This document shows, piece by piece, positions 26,572-34,947 of a stretch of 64,000 nucleotides of DNA (position 1 is its first letter; each line of letters begins with the position of its first letter). A program made the position numbers and the translations under genes. The stretch lies in assembly GCA_013288145.1 (NCBI GenBank), contig JABDCJ010000007.1, forward strand, positions 1-64,000, written 5' to 3'. The DNA is from Nitrososphaerota archaeon (GTDB taxonomy: Archaea; Thermoproteota; Nitrososphaeria; Nitrososphaerales; CADDZS01). Below the pieces are notes generated by a model. That model saw nothing but the letters and a program-made list of their open reading frames with translations. It ran no database searches and was not told the DNA's origin.

Positions 26572-28167
26572 GTGAAGTTACTACGCCCCACGAGAACCGT
26601 TTCGATCGGTCTCGTAATTGGACTTATTTTTGTCGTATCGGGGCTTTGGCTTTTTTTCAGCTATAACGGCGACCAGGCAAACACGCTTGGCAATGCCCGT
26701 ACCAGTTTCGGATTTGTGACGGAAACTAAGAATAATTCTTACTTCAAAAATGGAACGAGCTATCTCCGTGATTTTTCGTCTATCGTTGACATCATTCCGA
26801 ATTTCAATGATCCAAACAATAACACCCTCTATCTCCATTTGGACATCACTGCAAAAGTTAATTGGACTTATGGGATCGCTTTCATCTCTCCCTATATTAT
26901 CACCAGCGAATCGAATTACACTTGCGTACAAGGTGAGCAACCCAACGCATTATGGAGATTTGTTTCTTTTCCGGGAGGAAATGGATCAGCAGCTTATGTT
27001 ATCTACAATTCCACTATAACCGGAAGGAATGGTTTTGATAGCGAAAGTCTTTGCCAGATTTTCACATTCAAGAACTTGATTTATGCAAATGACCACGGGC
27101 ACTATTCCATAGATCCGGTCCTTGGTCTTGTTTTACCCATTGATGTCATTGGACCGGTGTTGGGCAAATTTGATCCGTACGGTCTAACCGGGCAACCCGT
27201 TTTACCCTCTCTAAATCAGACACTCTTCTACATCTCTATTCCGGTCGATGCTTCTGACATTCAAAGTACACCGCCAGCAAACACATTGGTTCCCCTCGAT
27301 ATTTCAACGAAGCCATTTCTACCTGGCAGTCATGTTACCGAGGTCCTATACTTTATTCCCAAGGACGAATCAATTTTCTTGAATTTTAATCTACCATCTG
27401 TTCAAGCGAGTGATTCACTCGATCTCAACTTCGCTCTTCTATCTTTAGGCATTGGAGTGCCGGCGCTGACCGGTGCAGCTGCTGTGTACTTTGATAAAAG
27501 TCCAAAATCCAAAGAAAACTCAAATAGCCTAGCTGTAGGCGGCCCGATCATGGCTGCAAGTCCGGAAGAATCTCCACTCCCTCCCCCCAATGACAAGATG
27601 CCGGACGATGACAAGGAGTTGTGGGAACTTACGCTTTCGCAAGACAATACCATGCTGCAGCAGTTCGGCACCGCAGTAATTGGAATAGGTGCCCTCTTTT
27701 TTGCTTACGCAGAGATTGCTTACGGTGCGACTTCAGTAGAGGGTCATCACGAATTTCTGCTAATAATTATAGCGCTAATTGGATTTGCGGCATCCATCAT
27801 AGTATGGATGAATATGTTCGGTTCTATTCAACAAGGGAAAGCGATTAGAGATGAATTGAGGGTTTCCAAGTCTCCTGCAACGGTGAAGCTTTTTCAGAGG
27901 TACGACAAAATCATGAGGTGGAGAGACCAAGATGGAAATCATTGGAAGTACTACCCTGTAAAAAGACTGGAGATGTATTTTTCCGCTCTTGTCTCGCTGG
28001 CATGGGTAACAATTATTGCTACAAACTTAGGTGTTCCATTGATTTTCACAATAATAATTGATGCTCTCCTACTTGGTGTGGTAATTTGTCATGGTCTGTT
28101 GAAATGGCACAAGGAGTCGCCCAAGACACCTAGTGCGGTGGTCGATTCTGCGCTTAGTAGCAAATAA
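26572..28167 (+). CDS. Multi-pass membrane protein with large extracellular domain, unknown
   Basis: 531 aa from a GTG preceded by a strong purine block (AAGGAGGAAGAAGGAGG). Helix 1 is at residues ~10-30. Residues ~35-270 form an extracellular beta domain with many sequons. A second helix (~282-305) returns to the cytosol, where a Pro/acidic linker (PEESPLPPPNDKMPDDDKEL) follows. Two helices (~365-385, ~393-413) precede a charged loop, and a hydrophobic pair (~465-510) ends the protein. The layout could suit a sensor or an envelope-spanning scaffold. No family recognised. Confidence 0.6.
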   Translation: MKLLRPTRTVSIGLVIGLIFVVSGLWLFFSYNGDQANTLGNARTSFGFVTETKNNSYFKNGTSYLRDFSSIVDIIPNFNDPNNNTLYLHLDITAKVNWTYGIAFISPYIITSESNYTCVQGEQPNALWRFVSFPGGNGSAAYVIYNSTITGRNGFDSESLCQIFTFKNLIYANDHGHYSIDPVLGLVLPIDVIGPVLGKFDPYGLTGQPVLPSLNQTLFYISIPVDASDIQSTPPANTLVPLDISTKPFLPGSHVTEVLYFIPKDESIFLNFNLPSVQASDSLDLNFALLSLGIGVPALTGAAAVYFDKSPKSKENSNSLAVGGPIMAASPEESPLPPPNDKMPDDDKELWELTLSQDNTMLQQFGTAVIGIGALFFAYAEIAYGATSVEGHHEFLLIIIALIGFAASIIVWMNMFGSIQQGKAIRDELRVSKSPATVKLFQRYDKIMRWRDQDGNHWKYYPVKRLEMYFSALVSLAWVTIIATNLGVPLIFTIIIDALLLGVVICHGLLKWHKESPKTPSAVVDSALSSK

Positions 28168-28272
28168 GCACCTTTGACAATCGCGGCTCTATCAACATCT
28201 GTATATCCTGTTTCCGGGCAAATGATTGCAATGCGAGATTCGAATATCACACTAATATTCTGCTGAATCTGC

Positions 28273-28422
28273 ATGGAGCAAATCAAGAAAGAAATGCGAG
28301 TCGGCGCCAATGGAAAACTCCCATGCAAATGTCAGAAGTGTGGCGATACCCCGCTTACTTGGATTATGCATCACAAGTCAAGTAGGAGATCCAAATCTTT
28401 GACGAATCTAGTAAGGAGATGA
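28273..28422 (+). CDS. Very small zinc-ribbon-like protein
   Basis: 49 aa from an ATG: basic start, then NGKLPCKCQKCGDT with three closely spaced cysteines, then a basic tail. It resembles the second half of the ribbon at 26159. Too short for certainty, and it may be a remnant. The rest of the 349-nt gap between 28167 and 28517 holds nothing else I recognise. Confidence 0.3.
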   Translation: MEQIKKEMRVGANGKLPCKCQKCGDTPLTWIMHHKSSRRSKSLTNLVRR

Positions 28423-28516
28423 TGTCAAAGTTTCTTCCACGCTTCAAATTGATTCAGATAAATGACATCGCATAAAGGACCTTTGCATCAAGGAAAGCGT
28501 CACCTGGAATAAGAAA

Positions 28517-30808
28517 TTAAGTCCATGAAAGAAGCGATTCTCCACCGCTCAAGAGCATCTTCTTGCTAACTCCAAAAGGGGACAGCAATGTTGCACAACA
28601 ATCTCCAAGCAACTCCACGTAGCGAGAAGAATCGTATTCAGCATTCTCGGCTAATTCTTCTGGTATGGCTCGATTCATTCCCTTTGTCTTGTATTTGGTA
28701 ATGACGTAAGAAACTGATTGTCCCGCTTTCAATTCAAGACCTTTCTCTTGAAGTTTCAGCGCCGCGTTTACAGAGAGCTGTCTTTTAGAAAAATAATCAG
28801 CTAGGCTCTTGGAGAGTCTCCGAGTCACAAGCAGAGAAAGCGGTGAAACATCATGTCGTTCAAGTTCATTCGCAAACTCGTTGAATATCGCAACGCCGTC
28901 GGTCCTGGCGGATTTTCTCAACTCCTCCTGATTGTTGCACTTTGCAAGTTCAAACAAAATTCTCTCCTGACAGGCTCTGAAAAATAGAGGAGTGTCATGT
29001 CGTCTCAGCTCAATTCCACGGACTTTGATCTGGTTATCCTTCTCAAAACATCCAAAATAGCGTGTTGGAACTTCATTCTGCGGATCAACTTTGGATGGAA
29101 GAAATACAATCCATTTGTAAACACCTTCAATTGCCAGTTTGTATTTAGTCGCTTCTTCGATTTCACTTCGTAACTCTTCATAGTCCTCTAGATTAGCTCT
29201 CTCTTTACTCACCCATAATGAGTCGATGATGCCATGAATTACCGTAAAGCCTCGATACTCGGCGGTGTGCATGGCGTCCAATAAGGTCCGCCTCGCAACG
29301 CTGCACACCGCGACGTGAGCATCAATCTTCATGAACTTTGCATGACGAAATGAGAGGTAACCAAAGCAAGTTACCAAAACCCACTTCAGGGCACCAGCTC
29401 GCTCGTTGTAGGTTTGTTTCAATAGCGGATCGTTTGTCTGGTCTCGGAGTTTTTTGTACTCAAAGCGCTTCCAAAGAGGCAGCTCCAGGCTATCGGGCAC
29501 TATTCCTCTTCGTTTTGCACACAGGTGCACATCGAGGTCGTCGAGACGATTGCTTGAGTTAGGACAGCAGTGGCAGTTCACCGTCTCGGCACTGATGTTT
29601 CTAAATCTGATTATGCTCGGATAGAGTGAAGCAAAGTCAAATTCGCTAACTCTCTCTCGTATTCCAGGAAGAGGAACGAAAACCAGACCACCTCGATCCG
29701 CAACCAAAAGATCATCCATTGTCTTGACATCTTCGGAAATTACGGGCTTGTAAGGAACCAAAGTATCTCGAATATGCGCATGGTAGAACTGGAGTCCACT
29801 CAATGATTTTCCGATGGAAGCACGGGATGAAGTATGGAACGGCATTCTAGAAATTCTAGCTATCTCGAATAGACCCTCAAATCTACACTGGTCATAAACG
29901 AAGGTGTTTTGTCCATCAACGTGTATCCTTCCGTAGAATCTCTGCGTGGTTGGGCGATACATGATCCTGCCATAACTGAAGTAAGTTCTTCCTCCTGACT
30001 GGATGTTCGGAACTAGCTTGCTGGAATCAGGGTCTCTGCTCAGGTTGAACGGAACTCGATGATTCTGAGCTTTAGAATAAAGATAGGGAAATACAAACGC
30101 GTCACCGTTACCGGAGATGATAAAGTCGGGATCAAAGAGTTGAACTTGTTTTTCACATTCCGAGAGGATTTGGGCTTCATTGCTTTCGAGGACTATTGGA
30201 GCCATCTCTTCTGGATCGTGATAGATTGACGGAGTAAGCGTAATCGAACTGAGCTTGGAGTCCATCCTGGGGACTTTGTCTGCAAGGGCGATGTCAAGAC
30301 CCAAGACTTTCAGTCGAGGGGTCTGGTAATCGAGAGACCAAACGTCATCCATTAATTTCCATCCGATTATTGCGTCTCCGTCGGTCTGGACGCCGACGCG
30401 AGCCAAAGGGAAGAGATCTTTTTCGAGAAAGTACTGTTGCTCAGCGGAAAGATCCACATTGTAAAGTCTGAATGTTGAGGGATTTTGAAAAATAGATTCT
30501 AGTCGATCCGCTACCTTCTTCTCATTGCCACCGTGAGTAAGAAGAATTTCAAAGACGTTGACCTTCCTGGAATCGAAAATGCTTGCTCTTTTCTGAACCA
30601 CATTTACCGCGGAGACATAACCTGTATTTTTCAGTCGTGAAAAAACGTAATCAGGATCGTCACAGGCACTTCCAGCTGCATAGATTTTCGCCTGCCACGA
30701 AGGATCTCTTAGCCTGATATTTTCTCCGCTACTCGTCTTAATCCAGAAGGTCATTCCTGACTTTCCAGCAAGCGAGGGGTAGCAATCGAGCAACCACCCT
30801 TCGATCAT
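28517..30808 (-). CDS. Family-B DNA polymerase with altered catalytic motifs (PolB2-like)
   Basis: 763 aa. Polymerase motif A is intact (EFDFASLYPSI, Asp391). Motif B reads LKWVLVTCFGYLS (K475 to Y484), a variant seen in divergent archaeal PolB. Motif C, normally YGDTDS, reads HGIIDS (525-530), so the first Asp is Ile. Exo I reads GLDIALAD (no DIE Glu) and exo II SGNGDAFVFPYL, so proofreading is doubtful. A Cys cluster (CHCC, later HLC) around 412-430 could bind zinc. Archaeal PolB2-type proteins are described as having such damaged sites. It is the last gene of a four-gene operon, 27 nt after the preceding one, so a structural or translesion role is inferred. Confidence 0.85.
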   Translation of the reverse strand: MIEGWLLDCYPSLAGKSGMTFWIKTSSGENIRLRDPSWQAKIYAAGSACDDPDYVFSRLKNTGYVSAVNVVQKRASIFDSRKVNVFEILLTHGGNEKKVADRLESIFQNPSTFRLYNVDLSAEQQYFLEKDLFPLARVGVQTDGDAIIGWKLMDDVWSLDYQTPRLKVLGLDIALADKVPRMDSKLSSITLTPSIYHDPEEMAPIVLESNEAQILSECEKQVQLFDPDFIISGNGDAFVFPYLYSKAQNHRVPFNLSRDPDSSKLVPNIQSGGRTYFSYGRIMYRPTTQRFYGRIHVDGQNTFVYDQCRFEGLFEIARISRMPFHTSSRASIGKSLSGLQFYHAHIRDTLVPYKPVISEDVKTMDDLLVADRGGLVFVPLPGIRERVSEFDFASLYPSIIRFRNISAETVNCHCCPNSSNRLDDLDVHLCAKRRGIVPDSLELPLWKRFEYKKLRDQTNDPLLKQTYNERAGALKWVLVTCFGYLSFRHAKFMKIDAHVAVCSVARRTLLDAMHTAEYRGFTVIHGIIDSLWVSKERANLEDYEELRSEIEEATKYKLAIEGVYKWIVFLPSKVDPQNEVPTRYFGCFEKDNQIKVRGIELRRHDTPLFFRACQERILFELAKCNNQEELRKSARTDGVAIFNEFANELERHDVSPLSLLVTRRLSKSLADYFSKRQLSVNAALKLQEKGLELKAGQSVSYVITKYKTKGMNRAIPEELAENAEYDSSRYVELLGDCCATLLSPFGVSKKMLLSGGESLLSWT

Positions 30809-30835
30809 GCAAAAACTTCCGAAGTTTGAAAAGAT

Positions 30836-31138
30836 TTACGATTGCTGAGACTCTAGTTTTTCTTGGAGCTTTCTTATTCTAGTTGAAAGCCAGCTTATCG
30901 TCTTTTGTTGATCGAGGATTATGCTCATGAGAAGAGATTCGGTGTCGTAACCGCGCTCAGCTTTGGTTATCGCTTCGGCATAAGAAGATGAAACCGAGTT
31001 GAGCAGGTCACGCAGAGTTTGTCGATCCTCAAACCGTAGCGCTTCAACAAACGGTCTCCATGTGGAAATCTCCTTCTCCGTTCTTGAATTAGAGTGATTT
31101 TCCTGAGTTATGTCCTCAGAGACTTCGTCAGAACTCAA
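30836..31138 (-). CDS. Small helical operon protein B (partner of PolB2-like)
   Basis: 100 aa from a TTG that overlaps the previous gene's end by 11 nt, which implies coupled translation. After a polar N terminus comes STWRPFVEALRFEDRQTLRD, then SLLMSIILDQQKTISWLSTR and a helical end. The 93-aa protein at 31832 shows the same plan (helix, then IIMSVLLEHQKQLLLLTD). The two are probably paralogues made of two helical units. No enzyme motif; a bridging or clamp-like partner of the RadA-like protein or the polymerase is inferred. Confidence 0.65.
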   Translation of the reverse strand: MSSDEVSEDITQENHSNSRTEKEISTWRPFVEALRFEDRQTLRDLLNSVSSSYAEAITKAERGYDTESLLMSIILDQQKTISWLSTRIRKLQEKLESQQS

Positions 31139-31835
31139 CGTCTTTACCTCGCATCGAGGGGTGACGAATCAAAGCGGCATGGTCTCTGCTTCTTGCATCT
31201 TGATAGACGGAAATGGCTACGTCAGATTGATCTAGCATGGACAAACACTCATTTTGAGAAGTTGCAACTACAAACATGACCCCGTTTGTTTTGTCGACTA
31301 CAATTTCGTGAAGCTTCCGAGCAATTAACCGCTGGAGATTCTCGATTTCGGTCTTTGGGCTATCCTCTTCAGAAAACACTTGGTCTAAACCGCTGACACC
31401 GACGAACTTTATCGGTTCATCGGTACGAGATTTTTCAGAAAGCATAGCCGGAAGTTGATCGGTAATGAAATTTGTAAGCTGGTGGCAAGTAAAAACTCGG
31501 ACGAGTCCGATTGACTTCAACAGCTTACTCGTAGCGGTGGAGTCTTTCCTTCTTAGATCCGATTCGCGTCGAATCAAGTAAGGATCTGCGGCGTTCCCTG
31601 CGTCTACGAAAAAGGCACGCCCTCCGAATTGTCTTATCGAGTTTAGGGCAAATAAGTTTACAACTCCCACGACCCGTTTGCCATACAGATAGGTGAGCGT
31701 CTTACTTTTCAAGCCAGTGCCCAGAAGGGAGTCGAGCTTGTTGTCGAAGGTCAGACCGTAAAGCTCAGAAGCTCTCTTGATGCCTCGCTCCGCGATAAGA
31801 CGAAGGTTCTGCGCTACACGAACATCTTGAATCAT
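31128..31835 (-). CDS. RadA/RecA-like protein lacking a Walker A motif
   Basis: 235 aa from an ATG at 31835 whose ATGA overlaps the upstream stop (a GTG at 31847 would add four residues). It follows the RecA-fold order: FDNKLDSLLGTGLKSKTLTY entry, FFVDAGNAADPYLIRR (where RadA has its ID-x-E strand), LLKSIGLVRVFTCHQ, and GVMFVVATSQNE. Where RadA has G-x-x-x-x-G-K-T, this protein reads YGKRVVGVVN, so ATP binding by the P-loop is unlikely. By analogy with ImuA in bacterial mutasomes it could recruit a polymerase to a RadA filament; this is inference from operon context only. Confidence 0.7.
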   Translation of the reverse strand: MIQDVRVAQNLRLIAERGIKRASELYGLTFDNKLDSLLGTGLKSKTLTYLYGKRVVGVVNLFALNSIRQFGGRAFFVDAGNAADPYLIRRESDLRRKDSTATSKLLKSIGLVRVFTCHQLTNFITDQLPAMLSEKSRTDEPIKFVGVSGLDQVFSEEDSPKTEIENLQRLIARKLHEIVVDKTNGVMFVVATSQNECLSMLDQSDVAISVYQDARSRDHAALIRHPSMRGKDVEF

Positions 31836-32113
31836 TCTAGGGAACACTCTCCGATTCTTTCTTCAAGAACAGCGACTTGATCTGTGAGGAGTAAGAGCTG
31901 CTTTTGATGCTCTAATAGAACGGACATTATAATTGCATGGACGGGTACTCGTCTTACAGACTGACCAATTGCCTGAGTGTGTTTTTTTGAAAGCTGGAGA
32001 ATGTTGTAAAGAGATTCCTTTTCCAGCTTGGCGAGACCCCTTCCGTAGTTTCTGAGGAAACGGTCCGTCTCGTCCTGGATTAGCATTGTTCCCGTTGGAA
32101 TGGTTCGTCCCAT
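31832..32113 (-). CDS. Small helical operon protein A
   Basis: 93 aa from an ATG; first gene of the PolB2-like operon. Helical throughout: TDRFLRNYGRGLAKLEKES, then HAIIMSVLLEHQKQLLLLTD and a coiled-coil-like end (QVAVLEERI). It is similar in layout to the 100-aa protein at 30836. The stop overlaps the next start as ATGA. No domain recognised. An inverted repeat abuts its start codon and probably regulates the whole operon. Confidence 0.65.
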   Translation of the reverse strand: MGRTIPTGTMLIQDETDRFLRNYGRGLAKLEKESLYNILQLSKKHTQAIGQSVRRVPVHAIIMSVLLEHQKQLLLLTDQVAVLEERIGECSLE

Positions 32114-32135
32114 GTTACAGTAAAAGTGCAGTAAC
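32114..32135. promoter_or_regulatory. Inverted-repeat operator candidate of the PolB2-like operon
   Basis: GTTAC-N12-GTAAC (on the plus strand gttac at 32114-32118 and gtaac at 32131-32135), with extra symmetric bases inside. It lies directly before the ATG at 32113, and a TATA-like GTTTAACAATAG (minus strand) lies just beyond, so a bound dimer would block initiation. A damage-responsive repressor site is one possibility. Confidence 0.4.
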
Positions 32136-32194
32136 TATTGTTAAACGTGCTGGGTATGAAGGTATGCTCTTTCGGAGTTAGTGATTTTTCAGGT

Positions 32195-32204
32195 CGCAAT
32201 TGCG
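32195..32204. promoter_or_regulatory. Short perfect palindrome in a non-coding gap
   Basis: CGCAATTGCG. The 278-nt gap between the PolB2-like operon (32113) and the HxlR gene (32392) also holds three CACGT copies near 32228-32250. No gene is visible. Any regulatory role is unproven. Confidence 0.2.
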
Positions 32205-32391
32205 TAATTTCAGATATCTTAGTCAATTCACGTCCACACGTTCACGTCAGGCCAAGTTCAGGGTTTTTGACAATTCTTGACTTGTCGTCGAAACGTGCCC
32301 TCTTTTAGCGGGCCGATGATGGATCTGGATCTGCGGTGCCACCTCCGATTTGGCAAAGCGAGGCCGTACAATTGGAGGCCCCCGAATCTTT

Positions 32392-32847
32392 CTACCAAAT
32401 TGAATATTTTTCTATGATTTCCCTTGCCTCTGGAGTTTTGTAAATCTGTTTCAAGGTGCGTGGCTTTTTGTCTTGGAAAACGGAATCCGCATACCACTTT
32501 GAGCCAAAGGCAATGAAACTCATCAATATGGGAAGCGTGTCTTCTCCCTTCTCCGCGAGATCCCATCGAACGAGCTTGGGCCCGTTTCTTTCGACACATT
32601 TTATGAACCCCTCTGTCTCTAGCTCTTTTAGCCGCTGGGAAAGAACGCGAGGCGTGATCCCCGGAATGTGCTCTAATAACCTGTTGAAACGTTGGATCTT
32701 GCGCATCCCAATGTCACGCAAAATCAACAATGTCCATTTTTTGCCCAAAATCCCGGCACTGATGTGTATCGGGCATTTTACAAAACTAACGGCGGGAAGC
32801 AAAGGGTTGTGAGTGTCTTCTTCCTCTTGGTTTCTTATGTATTGCAA
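32392..32847 (-). CDS. HxlR-family transcription regulator
   Basis: 151 aa. CPIHISAGILGKKWTLLILR followed by FNRLLEHIPGITPRVLSQRL and LETEGFIKCVER is the HxlR winged helix with its conserved Cys (residue 25), which in this family can sense electrophiles. Divergent from the 32918 gene and the MFS exporter, with a 70-nt shared promoter holding two symmetric sequences. It most likely represses the exporter side. The C-terminal tail is longer than the minimal HxlR domain. Confidence 0.85.
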   Translation of the reverse strand: MQYIRNQEEEDTHNPLLPAVSFVKCPIHISAGILGKKWTLLILRDIGMRKIQRFNRLLEHIPGITPRVLSQRLKELETEGFIKCVERNGPKLVRWDLAEKGEDTLPILMSFIAFGSKWYADSVFQDKKPRTLKQIYKTPEAREIIEKYSIW

Positions 32848-32870
32848 ACTATCCTTTTACTCCCTTAGCT

Positions 32871-32893
32871 GTTTATAAACTATACTTTGTATA
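32871..32893. promoter_or_regulatory. Divergent promoter with two dyads (HxlR operator candidate)
   Basis: GTTTATAAAC (32871-32880) is a perfect palindrome and also the likely TATA box of the HxlR gene, 24-33 nt before its ATG. It is followed directly by TATAC-TTT-GTATA (32881-32893), which overlaps the region expected for the TATA box of the gene at 32918. Binding here would switch both directions. Confidence 0.5.
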
Positions 32894-32917
32894 CTATACT
32901 CTGAGGATAAGTGCAAA

Positions 32918-33343
32918 ATGCAGACCGAGAAGGGAATGGAGAAAGGACAACTATTAGAGCAAACTCAAGAAAAAGTACTTTCTACGACGATCAAAGAAAT
33001 CACGCCGTTTGGTGTAAAACTCGAAATTAACGCGGAGGGTCCGATTACTGGAGTGCTGTATGTGGGCAAGCATACCGAGACAGGCAGTCTTTACCTAAAG
33101 AATGACGGTACTGTAGAGTTGGAAGCGAAGGCCATTGATACCACAAAGGAAGGTGATATCCTGGTAATCTCATTCAAAGGCGAGGGGAGGATAAATGGAA
33201 ATGGTACAGGATCGGCAGAGGGCAAATCCTTCATAACAACGCAGTCTACGAGGCTCGCACAATTGAACAACTCGTTTATCAGGGTCGAAGCAACTGTAGA
33301 CTTTGGTACTGGAGACGCCGGCTTGAAATATTACAAACTCTAG
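32918..33343 (+). CDS. Small beta-rich protein of unknown function
   Basis: 141 aa from an ATG 25 nt after the dyad promoter. It is mainly beta strands with many Gly and Thr (GPITGVLYVGKHTETGSLYL, GRINGNGTGSAEGK), like a small beta-barrel. No signal peptide, so cytosolic. The family is not recognised. Its position between the HxlR regulator and the exporter suggests a role in the same stress or drug response. Confidence 0.6.
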   Translation: MQTEKGMEKGQLLEQTQEKVLSTTIKEITPFGVKLEINAEGPITGVLYVGKHTETGSLYLKNDGTVELEAKAIDTTKEGDILVISFKGEGRINGNGTGSAEGKSFITTQSTRLAQLNNSFIRVEATVDFGTGDAGLKYYKL

Positions 33344-33486
33344 GTCGGGACAAAGCTCAATTCTCGCGGAAGACCAAGGTTAAGGTTTCGGGAAAGGCGA
33401 ACTGAAAGACTACCGATGTAGTTGCGGGCAATAGGTTTACGCATCTTTACCTGATCATCAAAAATGCTCGAAGAGCGTAGAATCGG

Positions 33487-34944
33487 ATGATCCGCAAGTC
33501 AAAAGGAGAAAAAACAGAATTGTCAACTGTCAGAAGTATTAACCAGAGTTCCACACAGAAGTTAGGTCTCACGCTTGGATTGCTTGCCGCTGCCCAGTTC
33601 TTAGTGGTCTTGGATTTCTCAATCGTGCAGATCGCCCTGCCGACAATCCGTGCAGAACTTCAGATATCGCTCGCAGACCTCCAGTGGATAATAAGTGCCT
33701 ATGGTTTGACCTTCGCAGGCTTTCTGCTGTTCAGCGGCCGCGCTTCCGACATTTACGGCCGAAAGGCATTGTTCGTCGTGGGACTCGTCGTCTTTTCCCT
33801 ATCGTCCCTTGCGGCAGGACTCGCGACTTCGGAGATCGTACTCATAGCTGCGAGGGTGGTGCAGGGAGTAGGCGCTGCTCTTGCCTCGGCGACGGGTCTT
33901 GCCCTAATCGTCAGGATCTTCGCGCCGCTTGGGAGGTTGAATCAAGTTCTTGGAATCTTTACCGCGGTCGCTGCCACGGGATTCTCGGCTGGCGTCGTCC
34001 TGGGAGGCGTCCTGACAGAGACCCTCGGCTGGCGGTGGATATTCTTTGTTAATGTCCCGATTGGAATTGTGGCATCATTGCTTGCGATCAGATTCCTTCC
34101 AGATGCAGGAGAGAGAGTACACAGCAGGCTTGATCTTCCGGGTGCAATTTCTGTGACTGGGGGGCTGATGCTCCTTGTCTACGCCCTGACAAAAGTCGGA
34201 AATGGTGACGTTTCGTACCAGACGTTCCTTATCCTCGCTTTTGCTGCCGCAGTTCTGGGCACGTTCATTGCAATTGAGCACCGCTCAGCTACTCCTCTCA
34301 TGCCACTCGGGTTTCTGCGGAGGAGGACAATCTTCTTTGCGAACGCAACTGCCCTACTAACATTTGCTGCGTTTGTCTCAATGATCTTCCTGTTGACTAC
34401 CTATCTGCAACTTCTACGCTCTTACACTCCCATTTACGCGGCCGCCGCCCTTCTTCCCGGGTCGTTGCTCTACTTCTCAATTGGAGGGTTCGTCGCCCCC
34501 AGACTGGTCAAGAAATTCGGCACGAGGGACGTGCTTGTAGGATCACTGGTGGTTTTCTCTATCGGGTTACTTCTCTTCACTCGTTTCTCGCTGACCTCCG
34601 ATTATTTCACGGGAATACTACCCGCATATCTCATCGCCTGCGTCGGGGGGGCCCTCTCCGGGACGTCGGCGAATATTGCAGCGCTTGCAGGTGCGAAACC
34701 GGGGGAGGAGGGAATCGCATCAGGACTCATCAACACGTCTAGACAGATCGGCGGTCCTATCGGCCTTGCTGTGACAGTCTCCGTTATCGGGCTTGCGACT
34801 GTTGGCGTCGGGGTGCTTGCACCGAGTACTGAGGTCATTACGGCATTTGGGTACGCATTCGCCGGGGCGGCTGCCTTCGCCGCTTTGGCAGTGGTGACTT
34901 CACTTTTTCTAAGAAGCTCGTCTGCGAAATCGAAGACTGATTGA
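33487..34944 (+). CDS. MFS multidrug exporter, DHA2 (EmrB/QacA-like)
   Basis: 485 aa, about 14 membrane helices. The motif-A loop GRASDIYGRKALFVVG, the motif-C-like stretch (VAATGFSAGVVLGGVL) and the helix-1 motif LDFSIVQIALPTI are typical for 14-helix drug:H+ antiporters. Its codon choice looks more GC-rich than its neighbours, which suggests acquisition, perhaps from bacteria. It probably exports a toxic compound sensed by HxlR. Confidence 0.9.
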   Translation: MIRKSKGEKTELSTVRSINQSSTQKLGLTLGLLAAAQFLVVLDFSIVQIALPTIRAELQISLADLQWIISAYGLTFAGFLLFSGRASDIYGRKALFVVGLVVFSLSSLAAGLATSEIVLIAARVVQGVGAALASATGLALIVRIFAPLGRLNQVLGIFTAVAATGFSAGVVLGGVLTETLGWRWIFFVNVPIGIVASLLAIRFLPDAGERVHSRLDLPGAISVTGGLMLLVYALTKVGNGDVSYQTFLILAFAAAVLGTFIAIEHRSATPLMPLGFLRRRTIFFANATALLTFAAFVSMIFLLTTYLQLLRSYTPIYAAAALLPGSLLYFSIGGFVAPRLVKKFGTRDVLVGSLVVFSIGLLLFTRFSLTSDYFTGILPAYLIACVGGALSGTSANIAALAGAKPGEEGIASGLINTSRQIGGPIGLAVTVSVIGLATVGVGVLAPSTEVITAFGYAFAGAAAFAALAVVTSLFLRSSSAKSKTD

Positions 34945-34947
34945 TAA

